Source of the DNA: Neospora caninum Liverpool
Lineage: Eukaryota > Apicomplexa > Conoidasida > Eucoccidiorida > Sarcocystidae
Length of the DNA: 64,000 bases
Assembly (NCBI RefSeq): GCF_000208865.1
Contig: NC_018394.1
Coordinates: 2,669,797 to 2,733,796 of the forward strand
Direction of reading: 5' to 3'
Each line of letters opens with the position of its first letter. Within the stretch, counting starts at the first letter, position 1. Below, piece after piece: positions 13,001-25,570 of this stretch. The position numbers were made by a program, and so were the translations under genes. The notes below the pieces were generated by a model. That model was not told the origin of the DNA and searched no databases. It saw only the letters and a list, made by a program, of their open reading frames with translations.

Positions 13001-14294
13001 GGGAGAAGATATGCTGCCTTGATCAGGCAACTCCCTGAGCTTCCCGAGACGAGCACTTGACACTGTGTATCGCGACACATCAGGAACATTCTCTACAGTG
13101 GTGAATGCCCAATTTTGTCCTATTCACGCTGAGTAGCAGCTGCGAGAGAAAAAAAACGTGTACTGGCGGCCGGTGGAGGCCTTGGGTGCAGGCTTCTTTA
13201 GGGGAAGTCAAGTGCTTGCCCGTGGCCACCCGACGCTAAGGCGCGTTTCTCCTGACTCCTTTCTTGCAGGCGTTCCAACCCAGTGTTTGTCCTCGGAAGA
13301 GCGCAGACTGTCGCTCACTGTTATTCATCTGATTGCCGTAGCCGCCATCTGACGGTCGGATTCCTTCATCGTCCACTCCTTCGTAATCGGTGGAATCCAA
13401 GTCCACGCTGTCCGCCCCATCGTGGAGCGAGTGGAGCAGGCGAAAGGTGAGGAAGGAGACGAACATCGGCCAGATGGCCAGACCGATGCAAACTCCAATA
13501 AGAATCAAGACGATTGCGCGCATGCGTCCGCCGCCTTTCTTTACGTTCTGGTGCGGATAGCCTGGAGGCGCGTCGCCTTGTGTTTGCCCGCGAAGAGCCG
13601 GGTTGGTCCCGGTTCGTTGAAACGCGTGTGAGTCTGAAGTGTTTGCAACATGAGGGGGGCTGGAAAGACCCGAATCGTACTGGTAACGTTGCTGTTCACC
13701 GCGAGCACGAGGTGTAGGTGAACCAGCTCCTGGAGGGGAACCTGCCGCATCAGGCGTTGGACCTGAAGGCGGAGGCAGTGCCCTGTTTGAATGCGCCGGC
13801 ATATTCGGTGTGGTGAAGGGAGGAGGAACGGGAGGCGGGGCGAGGGCAACTAGGGATGAAAGACTCGTTCCCACGCGAAACGTGTCACCTGTCGGATCCC
13901 GTGCATAGGTGTAGGTACACGGAGCAGGAGGGATGGGCCTTAATGTGTCTGCGTTGTCCAGTGCAGCAAGCACCCTGGTGAAAGCCCGCCGGCCGAGACT
14001 CGGACTGTCGCTTGATTGGCGGTCCGACGCGTTCGAAGAAAACTGGAGGTTTGCCTCAAACGAGAGAGGGAATTCGGGCCGGTCTCCGGCTCCGGTATGC
14101 GCACGTTCTAGATAGGAGCTAGGCGAAGAACTGGAATCCTGGGAATCCGAAGAACGGGACAGATTGCGACTGTCGGACCCAGGACGGCATTCACCAGTGC
14201 CGAATGCACTGCGGCGACTGCCTGCACGTCTTGGGGTACTGGCACGTCTGGGAGAGCGAGAGCGTACAGAACTCTCGCCGTTACGAGGACTCAT
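7025..14294 (-). CDS. FtsH1: FtsH-type AAA+ zinc metalloprotease (apicoplast FtsH1-like), eight exons
   Basis: Exon model on the minus strand: 14294-13319, 12682-12584, 12113-11958, 11353-11039, 10427-9891, 9545-9325, 9024-8749, 8152-7025. All phases agree, giving about 1235 residues. It has a long Arg/Ser/Pro-rich N-terminus, one membrane segment at about 258-282 ([19 protein letters not shown]), then [13 protein letters not shown], Walker A GPPGTGKT (395-402), Walker B IIFLDELD (about 450-457), the second region of homology ([16 protein letters not shown]), the zinc site HEAGH (about 733-737) and ASSDIETAT carrying the third ligand. A roughly 325-residue acidic, low-complexity tail follows the protease domain. 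FtsH enzymes are ATP-driven membrane proteases. T. gondii FtsH1 is known as an apicoplast membrane protease targeted through an internal signal sequence, which fits the single internal membrane segment here. The exon 1/exon 2 join rests on donor and acceptor phase only. Confidence 0.9.
9546..9890 (-). other. Stop-free in-frame intron of the FtsH-like gene
   Basis: The donor GCAG|GTAAG at 9891/9890 and acceptor TCCAG|AT at 9546/9545 bound a 345-nt intron. Its length is a multiple of three and it contains no in-frame stop, so the frame stays open from 10521 to 9313. Splicing joins ...LLAARA to [17 protein letters not shown], exactly as the FtsH family requires. The inserted 115 residues would fall just before the protease domain if the intron were retained. 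Confidence 0.8.
10921..10970. repeat. (TA)n-rich microsatellite with imperfect palindromes
   Basis: Alternating TA with interspersed 'cctata' and 'aggtata' blocks forms self-complementary segments. It lies in the intron between FtsH-like exons 4 and 5. Confidence 0.9.
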
Positions 14295-16344
14295 GTGGTC
14301 GAACAGAAGACTTCACCACGCCGCCGTCGGCTGGCTCACCTGAGACACGGAGACTAGCGGAGGGCGGGAAACAACCGGGGAGACAGGTCTCCGCTCGCGC
14401 CGGTACGTTCGCACGGCCTTAAGCGTGCGGGCCCTGGAAACCGTTGGCATAAGGAACGCAAGAGGAACTACGAATTCTGCCACGGAGGCGATTCTACAGA
14501 CCGAGAAAATTCAATGCCGCGGCGAGAAAAGCAATTTCTCACTCCACCCTAGCTCTTGGGGAGACGAAAGTAACACAGCGGCAAAGCGAAGCCGTACCGC
14601 AACGCGGATGTCTACTCAGACACGTACGGGAGACGAGGCAAGAAATCTAGGGAAACTTAAGACCGCAGGAAAGAAAGCCCTGTACGACTAGACCTTCAGA
14701 ATCGGATCACTTGGCATGCCGACAGACAGCCCGCCGCCACCAGATATATTTCGAGACAAGCCGATAGGGTGTATGTACACTGGCGTCGGAGTGCAGTGCC
14801 ACACCCGTGACGCCGACGAGGGCTTGTGTGCGTGAGAATTCCAGTTTTCTACCATTCACTCCCTCTGCTGATGCGGCCTTGGCAGCGAAGTTGCATGTCC
14901 CACCCCCAGCCGCGAACAGGAAGTGCCTTTTTTTGCGTGGTTGCGCGGTGTCGGCATATCTGGAAGGGACCAGGCCAGCGCTCCTCACCTTAACACTCCC
15001 ACTGAGGCGGGCGGCGCGCGCGGCACCACGTGTCTCCCGTGTCGGTGGCCTCGGAAGCTTCTGCGGCTGCGGTGCCTTGCCCACTGCTAGAGGACCCAAA
15101 GGAAACTTGCTATTTAGCACTCTCGTCTCCAGGTAGCAAACAGTCCGGGGTCGGGTTTCGCGCAGAGTCTCGCATACGCACGGGGGAAAAAATGCGATCG
15201 ATGCTTTGCCTGGATGATTTTCACTTGCTGCCCAACGCAGCTGCACGGTGTCTCCGGGGAAAATCGTCAGATGCTACACACGGCCTAACGTGGGTAACCT
15301 GAGACTACCAACCTACACCCCTTGCTCTTTACGGATGGCGCAGCATATCCGTGCGGTATACACCACTGAAGCAATAGCAGGGGACACTGCATTAAAGTAC
15401 TTTTCGAATTAGACAGACACCGTCCAGCTCCTGCCTGACTGCCTCGTTGCCAGCCTGTTTTACGCACGCGGACTCCCCCACAAACTGCTTGCTAGCCCCT
15501 TCGCGAAACTGCTGCACTGCTGGTGATTGACGCCAAAACGAACCTTGAATCCTTCCAAAGGAAACCCTATCGACTGGCTCGTCTAACGCCAAAATGCAAA
15601 AACCGTACCCAGCGTCCTCGAGCGACCAGAATCTATTGCCAGTGAAGTCCTTACGCCTTGTTTGGCGGTAGCCGCGTGGCATCCATACTAGTGGCGACGG
15701 TGCAAAACAGTTCAGAGTCGCACTCTGTATTTCCCCCCCACCGTCAAGCAGGTGAGTGCTCCTTGCTTGTGTTGTCTGACGCGTGCTGTGTTCTCACTGC
15801 TAAACACTCCACGACCACGTGCCTCGTTTTCACCCTTACTCGCCAAAAACGCTGCGAGTGCCGCCTGGCCAGAGTCTGTCGTCGGTTGAGTGCCTCTAAG
15901 CAAACTGCCGATCAAAGGCCAGTGCACGAGGCGCAAGCGCAGATTTAGGCATCAAGGGTGAACTGAGAAGGACACGCTTGAATAGCCACAATGAATCTGA
16001 CTGAAGTCACGGCAGCACATCGTGCGCCGACACGGACATCCACATTTACAGTCCTAACGTTCCTTTCGTCTAGTCAAGAATTTACCCGTGGACCTGCTGT
16101 GTACCCCGGGTTCCCTCCACTCCCTTTGCTACTTGTCAGGTGCCGCTCGGGGCTACTTCACGGCCACCGACACACCCTACTGGAAAACGGCGTCAACCAG
16201 TTCAACGAGCGTTTCACTGATCTTCTACGGGAGACCGAGGTCGATGGACCCGAAACCTTTGAGTGAAGTCGTTTCCTCAGCGCCAGTATACAGAAAACAG
16301 TATTCTCGGGTGCTTCCGCCCCACATTTTTTCTTGCTAGAGCAG
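14295..16344. other. Intergenic: FtsH-like promoter side and RecQ 3' end
   Basis: The FtsH-like gene starts at 14294 and the RecQ frame stops at 16345, both on the minus strand, so this 2-kb stretch should hold the upstream region of the former and the 3' UTR of the latter. A minus-strand frame of 179 codons at 14707-15246 is Arg/Ala-rich and shows no domain. I do not call it a gene. Confidence 0.45.
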
Positions 16345-19300
16345 TCACCCTTTTCCACGGGGCCGACACAGACCAGACCTTAACTGTGGAGCAGCTTTCC
16401 CAGCACTCGACTTTGAAAGGTCTCGGGCAAGCGTGGACGCTCTCACGAACGTCGGCGAACGCGCCGGCGGGTTCGTGCGCCCGACAGCAGACGGCGAGGC
16501 GGCTGTCCGGGCCAATTCGCTAGCCCGATCTCCGCTCGTAGATGCCAGCGACGCCGGCCGCGGCCGTGGGAATGGAAGACGAGAGGAAAAGGACGAGGGA
16601 TCATGCGTCTCCGCCTCTGAGGCGGGGCGCTGTTTCATCGCGGAAAAACGCTGGCGGAAAAAGCGAGACTGGGCCTTGGGCCCCTCCATCTCGTCTGCCT
16701 CCTCGGCGAGCTGTTCCTGCCTCTCCAACTCTTCCATAACAGCCCGGATTCCTTTCGCCCGAATCGCATCGGAAACCCGTTCACTCCTGGAGCCGGCACA
16801 AGTCGACCCTTGCGCCCCATGGAAGATCTTCCCGTCTGACTGCCGCGCAGTCGCGCTTTCAGCACTCGTGTGGTAGACAACCCTCCCCCTTCCTCCTGCG
16901 CCAATGCTAATCCCTCGACGAAACTGATCGGTTCCTTTTCCTCTGCCAAGCGCCGCGCCTGGCCCTCTGGACAGTGCTGAGCTGCCAGGACACCACGCGC
17001 CGGGAACCGTTCGGCGCAGGTGTGCCGACTCCCGAAAACTCCCTTTGGATCCGTACCACCCCGACTCGCCCCGCGACTCGTCGTCTGAACAGTCGTTCTT
17101 CTCAAACTCCAGAGTGCCACAGGCGAGCGCCCCACCCTCGTCTTCCCCGACGACCGCCGCCATGCCTCCTCCTGGGAAGCTCCGGGCTGGCCGCGCAGCA
17201 GACGAGACGCGCGTGCACCCCCGAGAAGCGAGAGAGGCAAGGAGACGCGCGGAGGGCGCAGCAGTGGAGAGTGCCTTTCCCAGAGAACCGCGGCCGTTGG
17301 CCTTTTCTGCTTCTCTTTGCTCGCACAAATCACAACACCGCCAGGCATCTGCGCTGGAGATACCCGCGGACACTGGACTCAGGTCCGATGCTCCTTCCTC
17401 TCCATGTGAGTGGTTCTTTCGTTCCACCTCACGCTTGCCTGCCTCGGCCTCTCTGCAGTTCATGCACGGGGTCGCCCTCTCGCTGGGAGACACCCCGACA
17501 CACAGGCCGCCTGGGGGCCGTGGAGAAGACGGACCGGACGAGGGCGTGCCTTCGGGGCTCTCGGCACTGACTAGCTGGTCTTTTCTCTCTCGCTTGACGC
17601 CCCCGGGGCAGGACGTGACGTCCTGTTCCGTTGCCTCTCTGTTTCGCTTCCTCTCTGTCCCCTGCTGCGCTTCGCCACTGCCGCGTCGACCGGAGGGACC
17701 GGGTCCGGACGAACGCCGAGGCGGGAGACTCTCCCCAAAAAAGTTCAGAATGCGTGCGCGCCGACAGACTGTTTCTTCGCAGTACTGTCGAACTTCTTTC
17801 AGCGACTCGAGGTCTTTTCGATAGCGTCTCTCCATATGCTCCAGCCTTGCCTTGTGATCGTCGACCGTCTCGGCTGTCTCTTCGCTTTCTTCCTCCGGTT
17901 TCGCTTCTCCCCCTCGACGGTTTCCAGTCCCCTTTTGGGGGCGCGCGCGGCCCTTCGGCTCCCCCTTCGCGTACAGCTTGAGCTGAGAGAACGTGTAGTC
18001 CATGATGTAACGCAGGCTCTCGAAATTCCGAGGCGAGTAATAGAGAAGCGCGTGGGCCGGGCGCCCGTCTCGGCCGCAACGTCCCGATTCCTGGTAGTAG
18101 CCTGTTAAAGACAAAAGGCGAAGAAAGGCGAGATTGAGTCGAGACCGATCCGAGGTGTTGGATACGTGAACTAATCACGTTGCATAAATACAACCAGTGA
18201 AAGCTCCTTTAAGTTCCATGAACGGAGCCGAAAGCCAAACGCGCAAAGGGAAAATCTCGCACCTGACAGCGCCCCACTGCGCGCCCCTCAACCTTCAGGT
18301 GTCGACAACGGGGCGTCAGCGCCTGACGTCGAGTGCGGAAAGCACGCGAGCACGGAAAGACGCGCACGCTGCGCATGGAGGAAGAACTCTCCAACTCGAG
18401 AGGCGAAAGGCCCGCAGAGCAAGAGAGACGAAATGGAGTTGCGTTCGCCTCTGAGAGAACACCTGACACGTGTCCGGGCAACTCGCGAGACGTGGAGGCG
18501 ACGGGAAGTTGCGAGGGCCAGAGAAGAAGGCCACCGCTGCGGGGTCTTCCTAACGGCTCGGCAGAGCTCCAGATCCCCTCCTTTCGCCTTCATTGTCCGT
18601 GCTCTGCAGAAAAGCCTAGGCGACGGGCTCTCTTCTTTGACTTGTTTCGTTTCCCTGGTGCCTCCTCTCTTCCCGGAACACCCATGCGCGCCCCAGTCGC
18701 GTCCCGTTTCCTTGATTTCTTGGGGTTCGCCAGTGGGCCGCCCTTTTGCGCCTCAAAACCTCTCCCGCCTCGTCGACACTGCCTCCCGTTTCCGGCTTCC
18801 GTTCTCACCTTCCATCGTCTTGGGCAAGGAGTGATGGAAGACGAAACGGACGTTGGGGTTGTCCACGCCCAACCCAAACGCCACGGTGGCGACGAGCACC
18901 AGAATCTTCCCCGTCATCCACGCTCGCTGGAGTTCACACCTAACCTTGTCGGAAAGGCCAGCGTGGTAAGCCTGAGCTGGAATCCCCTTGCGCCGGAGGG
19001 CTGTCGCGACCTACAAAACAGACAAAACACTTTCCCTTCCAGGTGTCGCTCCTCTCCAGTGGTGGCCCGTTTCGCATACATGCACATACGCATGGAGGCT
19101 CATGGACACCGATATATCTATATATGCCAGTATTATTATATATATACATATATATAAATGTAGACGCATATGTCGTGTTGAGAGACATGCGCGACCGAGC
19201 CGTGGTACCCGCGGAGCTGGAGTCCGGGGAAGCAGTTTCGCAGTCGTGTCTTTAACGCCGCGATTGCTTTCCCACACCATTCCGACGTGCCACAGTCTTT

Positions 19301-22014
19301 CGGGGCTGGCTGAGCGAGAAGAACGGCGCACGCAGTTTTGTTCCACGGAGAATACTTGGAGCGCATCACACGCTCGCAGATACTACCCTTCGGGGTAGTT
19401 CCTGGTTCGTCGCCTGGGGAACTTTGTGGATACGCTACAGGTCAGGTAGGACGACACCTCGAGTTGACGGCGAGGGCCACATCCGCTCCTGTATTCTCCA
19501 TCTGTATGCTCTCGTATCCCATCCGTGTAGTCGGTACAAACGAGCATAAAAGGAAGGTGACTGAGAGAGTCGTTGTCTCGCGCTGGTGATTCGCGTGATA
19601 ACCGCCCCGTGATGGCGGTCGTCCCCGGAAAGAAACGAACGGTCCCAGCCGAACTAGACAAAGACGCACACTGTCGCAGGTCGCTTTTTTGAAGCAGTAC
19701 ACGATCCCGCACTCTCCTCGGTGTCGCGATGCAACTTCTGCGCCCATGTCTTCCAAGGTCCAGTCTTCCTCCTCCTCGGCGGCAGTCGCTGGGTCCCCTT
19801 CTAATGCAGCCTCCTCGTCGTCCGCTTCGACAGGTCTCGGGCCGAGTCGCCTCTTCATTCGCACCTCGTAAAAAATGTTTTTCCTGGAGCGCAGCACGCG
19901 AAAGAAGCCGTTCGGCCGAACCCTGCGTTTGGTAACGTAGATGAATCTCCCACGTGAAAAAGAGAAACAACACTTAGCACGCAACCCATCCACGACACGC
20001 CGCAACCTGTACATTCTATTTACATTATATATGTGCATGCACATATGCGGAGAAGCCTCGTAGGTGGAGCTAGAGAGTTTAGCAGGGTCGTGGCCTTGGC
20101 GAGCCTCGATTCACCCTTGAGGATTCATCCACTGAACAGGCGCTTGCGGGTTCCTGACGCAGCGGCTCGGGGCGGAGAGAGTCGCCAGACCCCGTGTTCT
20201 GGAGACGAGGGGAACCGCGACACGAGATGCGCGCTCGTGATTGGGAAGCAAGAAAGCATTCACGCATTCGGGGAAGAGGCTTCCCGAGACGCGAAAATGT
20301 GTCTCGTATATACAGGCCGGAGGGGGACGGCGAACCTGTCGAACGAAAGGCCAACTCGAACCGCGTCTCTCAACGCCAAGCTGGTTTGAATGTCCGCACA
20401 AACTGCAGGAGTCGCCGTCGCTGTGCAGGCCAAGAGGGGAGTCTCCGGCAGAATCGTGCGCAGGACTGAGAGGTTTCTGAAAAGCCGGGACAGGGGGCGA
20501 GACGTCGACGGAAACGAGGATGCAGGGAAGAAGAGGGAGACGCAACCCCTCCGTCGGGGCAAGCGACAGACAGAGAAGAACGCGGAAGGCCGCGGAAAAG
20601 AGAGGAACGGAACGCCCCTCCAGTCCGTAAGGTAAGAGGTCCATCACAGGGGGTAATCACAAGACCACGAGAAGGGAAGAAACACGGCGCTTTGGCCCCA
20701 GCCAAGCATGGGAGTTTGTGCAGAGAAACTCGGTTTGGGATGGAGATTGAAAAGCAAAGGCCGAGAAGCAGAGTGAGGCAGTCAAGGGACGCGTTGCGCA
20801 AAGGCGAATCCAAGAATGGCGAAGGTCTCGCGTCGATGTCGCCGCGGGTCCTCAACACCGGTTCGCTTTCCGTTCGCGGACCGCGCTTCCTAGTGTCGGA
20901 AGGTTTGCCTGCGCGACGGCTTTGCATTCGTTTCTTTCCACTTGTTGGCAACGCTTTAAAGAAAGAGCGCACTGCCGCTCGACTTGCCTGTAGCTCCGCC
21001 GGAAGTCGTGGCCCCAGGTGGAGATGCAATGGGCCTCGTCGACAGCGATGAGTGCGACGCCTTGGCTTCGGTTTCCGTTCGCTTCCTCGTTTCTTCGGTT
21101 TTCCTTCGTTTCTTCGCCGATCCCCACGCCACGCCGCCTGGCCTCCAGCTGGCCCAGCACGCGTTGAAATGTCGGGCTCGACACTTGCTCGGGAGTGACA
21201 AACAGGAATTTGTACTTTCCGCGCGAAACAGACGAAGCGAGGCACGAAAGAGAGGAACGCGAGGCGCCGCCAGAGAAGGGAGACGACTGAGAAAGAGAAG
21301 AAAGAGAAGACGGAGGGGCGAGATTCGCACAGGGTGGGAAGCAGCTGAGGGGAAGTTCTCGAAGAATCGTTTCTCGTTGCGAAGACGAGAGAAGCGAATT
21401 GAAAGCCACAGCCGGCAGGTGTCTCTCTTGAAGACGGCGAACCTACGAGAGAAGACACACAAACGAAGCGAGACCGCAAGCACCTGTCGTGTTCGGCGCC
21501 ACGAAAAAGAGACAGCGGCGTCAAGCTTAAGGGACATTTGAAGCGAAAACGAGCAGCCGACGGGCATGGGCAACGCGCTCGCCTTTCTCTCACCTGGTCA
21601 TCCATCAGAGCCAGAAGAGGCGAGACGATGATAACGAGACCGGGAAGCAAAAGGCCGGGAAGAAGGTAAGTCAGACTTTTTCCGCCTCCTGAAAAAATTC
21701 ATTCCGAGAAGAGAATCGCTTACGTGTAGAGAACCGAGACAGAGACATCGAAAACGAGACATGCCCACAAAGAACGGCCACGCCCAGCGACAGAGGGACA
21801 CAGATCGGAAGTGAAGATGCAAACGACTCGTGAACGATTCGCTTCATATCGGCTAAGGTCTTGCTACAGATATCCACATGCAGATGTCTATGGAAATGCG
21901 CATGCTACGTGGTCTTTCTGTCTCCTGTAGAAGAACACATACACATGCATGGCGACGAGATTAACTCGTGTATGTACATACACTGGTTGACGTCTATCGT
22001 GTCATATACATATA

Positions 22015-22059
<45 letters not shown>

Positions 22060-22061
22060 CG

Positions 22062-22092
<31 letters not shown>

Positions 22093-22514
22093 AACGATAA
22101 AGAAAATGTTTAATGCCCGCATGCGTTTGGAGTTTTTCTTCTCTGCTACTGACCTGTGGGCATGATGACCAGCGCGTCCTTGCCTTCGAGGATGGCACGT
22201 ACTGCCTGCTCTTGACCCTCTCGGAAGGCGCTGTATCCAAATGCATTTTTGAGAGCCTGCAGCAGGCTCTCGTCTCTGAGAGACTTCCCCGGCCTCGCGG
22301 CGCCTTCTCCATCTCCCTCTGCTCCATCTTTCTCGCGCTTCTCAAAAAAACACGCATGTCTGTCGGTCTCACTCTCGGGGCGTTTCCGCGTCAGCGGTCC
22401 CGCGACACCCGCGGCCTCCCGCAGCTTCAGAGAGTCTGTATTTCCACCCAATGGAGGCTTTCCGTCCCTCTCCTCTTTCTTCTCCATCCCTCCCTCTGCG
22501 TCGTTTGTCACCAT
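16345..22514 (-). CDS. RecQ-family ATP-dependent DNA helicase, seven exons
   Basis: Exon model: 22514-22154, 21688-21594, 21442-20988, 20476-20336, 19883-19670, 19010-18809, 18101-16345; phases agree, giving about 1074 residues. Motif 0 is [13 protein letters not shown], then Walker A MPTGGGKS (about 118-125), [32 protein letters not shown] (about 287-290) followed by [39 protein letters not shown] and motif [14 protein letters not shown] (about 491-502). RecQ enzymes unwind DNA 3'-5' and suppress illegitimate recombination in the nucleus. The zinc subdomain is recognisable: YCEETVCRR followed by ILNFFGE, then CCDLC about 145 residues later, separated by a low-complexity insertion. The C-terminal 330 residues are Ser/Arg/Gly-rich without a clear HRDC domain. 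ATG 22514 is chosen because a stop lies just upstream in frame; a further 5' exon is not excluded. Confidence 0.88.
19118..19160. repeat. (TA)n-rich microsatellite
   Basis: An interrupted TA-rich run (tattattatatatatacatatatata) lies in the RecQ intron between exons 5 and 6. Confidence 0.8.
20477..20987 (-). other. GC-AG intron in the RecQ gene
   Basis: Exon 3 ends ...FRRSY + AG and is followed by GCAAGT, a classical GC-type donor. The acceptor TTTTCAG precedes A AAC CTC TCA GTC. Joining gives [19 protein letters not shown], the expected RecQ sequence. No GT donor nearby gives this join in phase. Confidence 0.75.
22004..22090. repeat. (TA)n microsatellite, about 85 bp
   Basis: This is the longest near-pure TA tract in the window, interrupted by acata and cgta steps. 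It lies in RecQ intron 1, about 60 bases beyond the exon 1 donor, and could form cruciforms. Confidence 0.92.
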
Positions 22515-25500
22515 GCTTCCTCGTTCCAAGGGCGGAGCAGTCAGCTCTCAAGTCCGGTGTAAGCTGCGTCCAGTTGCTGGCCTGTCTGCCTCAGTTTCGG
22601 GGGCTCTCACAGAAGCATCGGCCGCGCCGTTGCTAGGGAAGGAACTTCAGAAAGACACGGGTTTTGCGGCCGAATGCTTCCTTCTCTCTTATATCTTTTT
22701 GAGAGAGGTGCTGTTTTTTTTTCTTCCTTCGTTGTGACGAGGGCGGGCGAGCGGCCAAAGACCAAGAATGCCGGACGCCGAAGGAAAACTGTCGTTGACG
22801 AAGACGATCGAGACGGGAATCAGCAGCAGGTGGAGCCGCCAGGAAAGTACGGGGCTGGTCCGGATCTCCCCTTCATCAAACGTATTCGGGGACTCGGACA
22901 TTTGTCAGCGGCCGGGAGTTGCTGCAAACAGCAGTCCGTGGACAGTCATTCCGCGGCTTCGGCAAGACACTGCGGGGACTCCGTCTGTTAATTCCTTCAC
23001 TGGAGACGCCTTAAACGCGAGTCGCAGTTGTAGAATGTCGTTTGCGCGTTTAAGGAGGCAGGTTGAACTGGCCATGTGAGGTGTACGCCTTGCAGGGACA
23101 AAGAGCGGCAAACATCTGCTGGAGCGCTGAGGGCGCCGTTCTGTCTCGATGCTTGAATGCAGAGAACCACGAACACCTGAGGATGGGCGAAAGTCGTTGC
23201 GCGCGACGGCATCGAAACGAGACGGCGGCAGACGAGGACAGTAGGGAAAAAATAGAGAAATCGCGCTAGATGTGCAGATCAAGGAAGAGCATGCTCTGCG
23301 TTCCTCTCTGTCTTGCGATTCAGGAAAGCCTCAGCTGGACACAGACATCCGCGGCCCGGTGAGAACCTAGGAGGAAAAACTCTGTGAATGAGGGGAAATG
23401 GCGAGAGAAAAAGAAGCAAGCCCGAGTCAACTTTTCAAGGAGAAACAACCGTTTACCCCGACTCAGCATCGAGGCTGCGTTTTGCGGCCTACCTCCCTGG
23501 GGGATGATGTGCGGCGCGTAAAGCCGCCTTTCGCATCGCCGTCGTCCTCAAAAGATTCGAGGCAGTTTCGTTCAAGGCAAAACGCGAGAACGTAGCAAGA
23601 CCCAACATTCTTTAGAAGATTTACGGTTTAGGGGCGTTCTGACACGAAGCCAAATGTCCTCTTCTTTCCTCGACACAGGTGCTCTTGCCTCGCTCACGGC
23701 GCGCGTTCGAGTGTGCAGTACCGTACCATTTTTCGTTTGAACGGCGCCTTGCGCGCTGTGCCGTGATAGCCGCTTTTTGCGTGTCCCCCTCTTCGCCGGG
23801 GATGTGGTTTTCGTGTTGTCCAGTAATCCTGGACCCAAAGTCGTTTCAACAAGGTCTGTTCCCTTTGTGGGGCATTCCAGTATACTCGAGGCTCTCACCG
23901 GCGCAGCCCTACGGCGTTCCTCGTGGTTCTGAAACAGCTTAGAAAAAGGACGGAAAACCGACGGCCTCCCTTCACTCGTGGCCTGGACACTGCCGCGTTT
24001 CTCGCAGCTCCAGCGCTTGCCCGTTTCCTTCGGCAACCGCTGATTTCTTCCCTACCAGCAAACTCGCGCTCGAGGGAGCGCAACCGGGGCATGCAGCCGC
24101 GCTGTTGGTCCTGACAATCCAGGTGGGACTAGAACCCTTGTTGCCACTCTTTACATCGCACTGAATGGGCATGCTCTTTTAGGGGTTACGAACTGCTTAT
24201 CGACAAAAATGAAATCGAGCGATCTAAGCACCCGTCCCACTGGTTACACTGTACCCCTGTAGTGGTAAGTTTCGTCGCCGCACTACAGAAAAGTGAGCTC
24301 GAAGCTGCTGTTGGCTTTCATGCTTCAACACGAAAATGAAATGAAAAACGCCGTGCCATGTGACTCGATGTATGTTGTCTGGCCTACCATGAACAAAAAC
24401 ACTGCATCGGTATCGTCGGCGTGTCTATGTGAGCCGCGCAACACGGAGAAGGGCCAGACAGCGGCCGGATTCTAATCAGTAGTCACCCGAGAAAAGCACA
24501 AAGGAATCTGAGTAGCCCTTGAGTAAGGACGTTTGACGATTTACCGCGGCACATGGCACACGACAATCAGCGATGACTCTTGAAAGTGGGGGATACGACT
24601 CACGAGGGATGACACGCGTGAGGCGCACAAGTCACCCACCTGTTGTCCAGAAACATGGTTCACTTGCTCCACAGTCGTGACTCGTTCATCGAGAAGAGTT
24701 AAGAGATGTGACGAGGCACAAACGACTTCTGTCCACACTCCCAAACTCGAAGGGGAGCGCGTCCCCTCGTTGGTTTTGCACGTGCGGCTTCGGAGAGGTT
24801 CTGGTCTGCATGTCCAACCTCCGTTGTGCACGTATCAGCCAACCTGTGCAGCTGCCTGGGTCGTGCATGTTGGAACTGCAACATTCCAGATATGTTCAGC
24901 ATGTTAAGCGTGCGCGCAGAGAGCGCTGTAGTTGGCTGACAGGGAAAGACTTCACTTTCGAACAATTTTGTCAGTGTTGATTCCCCTCTACTTTTCGGCG
25001 ACCAGCGCCTCGTAGCCCCAAATGCGGCCGTCAACTCACAGAATCTCCCCGATCGTCTTGCGGCCTTGGCGAACCGAGTCGTCTATCGGCGGCAACGAAA
25101 GCGTGTCCGAAATCGATTTGAGTTTTGCAGCAGACAACCTCCGCGTTGTCCCTCCTCAATCTAAGTGACCGTCTGTGCTCTGGATTTTGTGACCAAGTGT
25201 TCCGCGCAGAACGACCCTTTGTGTTTGAACGCATCGCTGAGAGCCTGTGGTGAAACTCGAGGGGCCGTCTCCGTTCTTCAGGGGACTGCGCCCGGGGCTT
25301 CTTTAAAGAAACCAGTCAATTTTTTAGGCTGTTCAACAGAGCAACGGTTTACAAAGACTTTGACTCCTTTTTCCCTTCATCTTCCCTCCGTGGGTCAAGG
25401 CACATTTTACACGCCCCGAAAGAACACAACCGTTCAGGTTCCGCCTTCCGCAGCGTCCATGCACCACGACCTCTCCATAGAAAGACGGAGAAACAAGGAG

Positions 25501-25570
25501 AAATGAAGGCGTTTTGGATCCTTCGCCAACTGTGTCGTAACAGGAGCACGGAAACAACCTTCCCTCCCGT
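22515..25570. other. Intergenic: RecQ upstream region and RPS21 3' side
   Basis: The longest frame here is 154 codons on the minus strand (23572-24036), Arg/Lys-rich and without a domain. The left part should be the RecQ promoter and 5' UTR, the right part the RPS21 3' UTR. No RNA gene was recognised. Confidence 0.45.

Noticed and set aside
14707..15246. Minus-strand 179-codon frame upstream of the FtsH-like gene
   Set aside because: Ala/Arg-rich composition and no domain. It might be transcribed leader, but there is no support for coding.
24121..24175. Possible minus-strand tRNA: GGTTCTAGTCCC resembles a T-loop
   Set aside because: The T-stem does not pair over five bases, no matching acceptor stem lies about 70 bases upstream, and no anticodon arm is visible.
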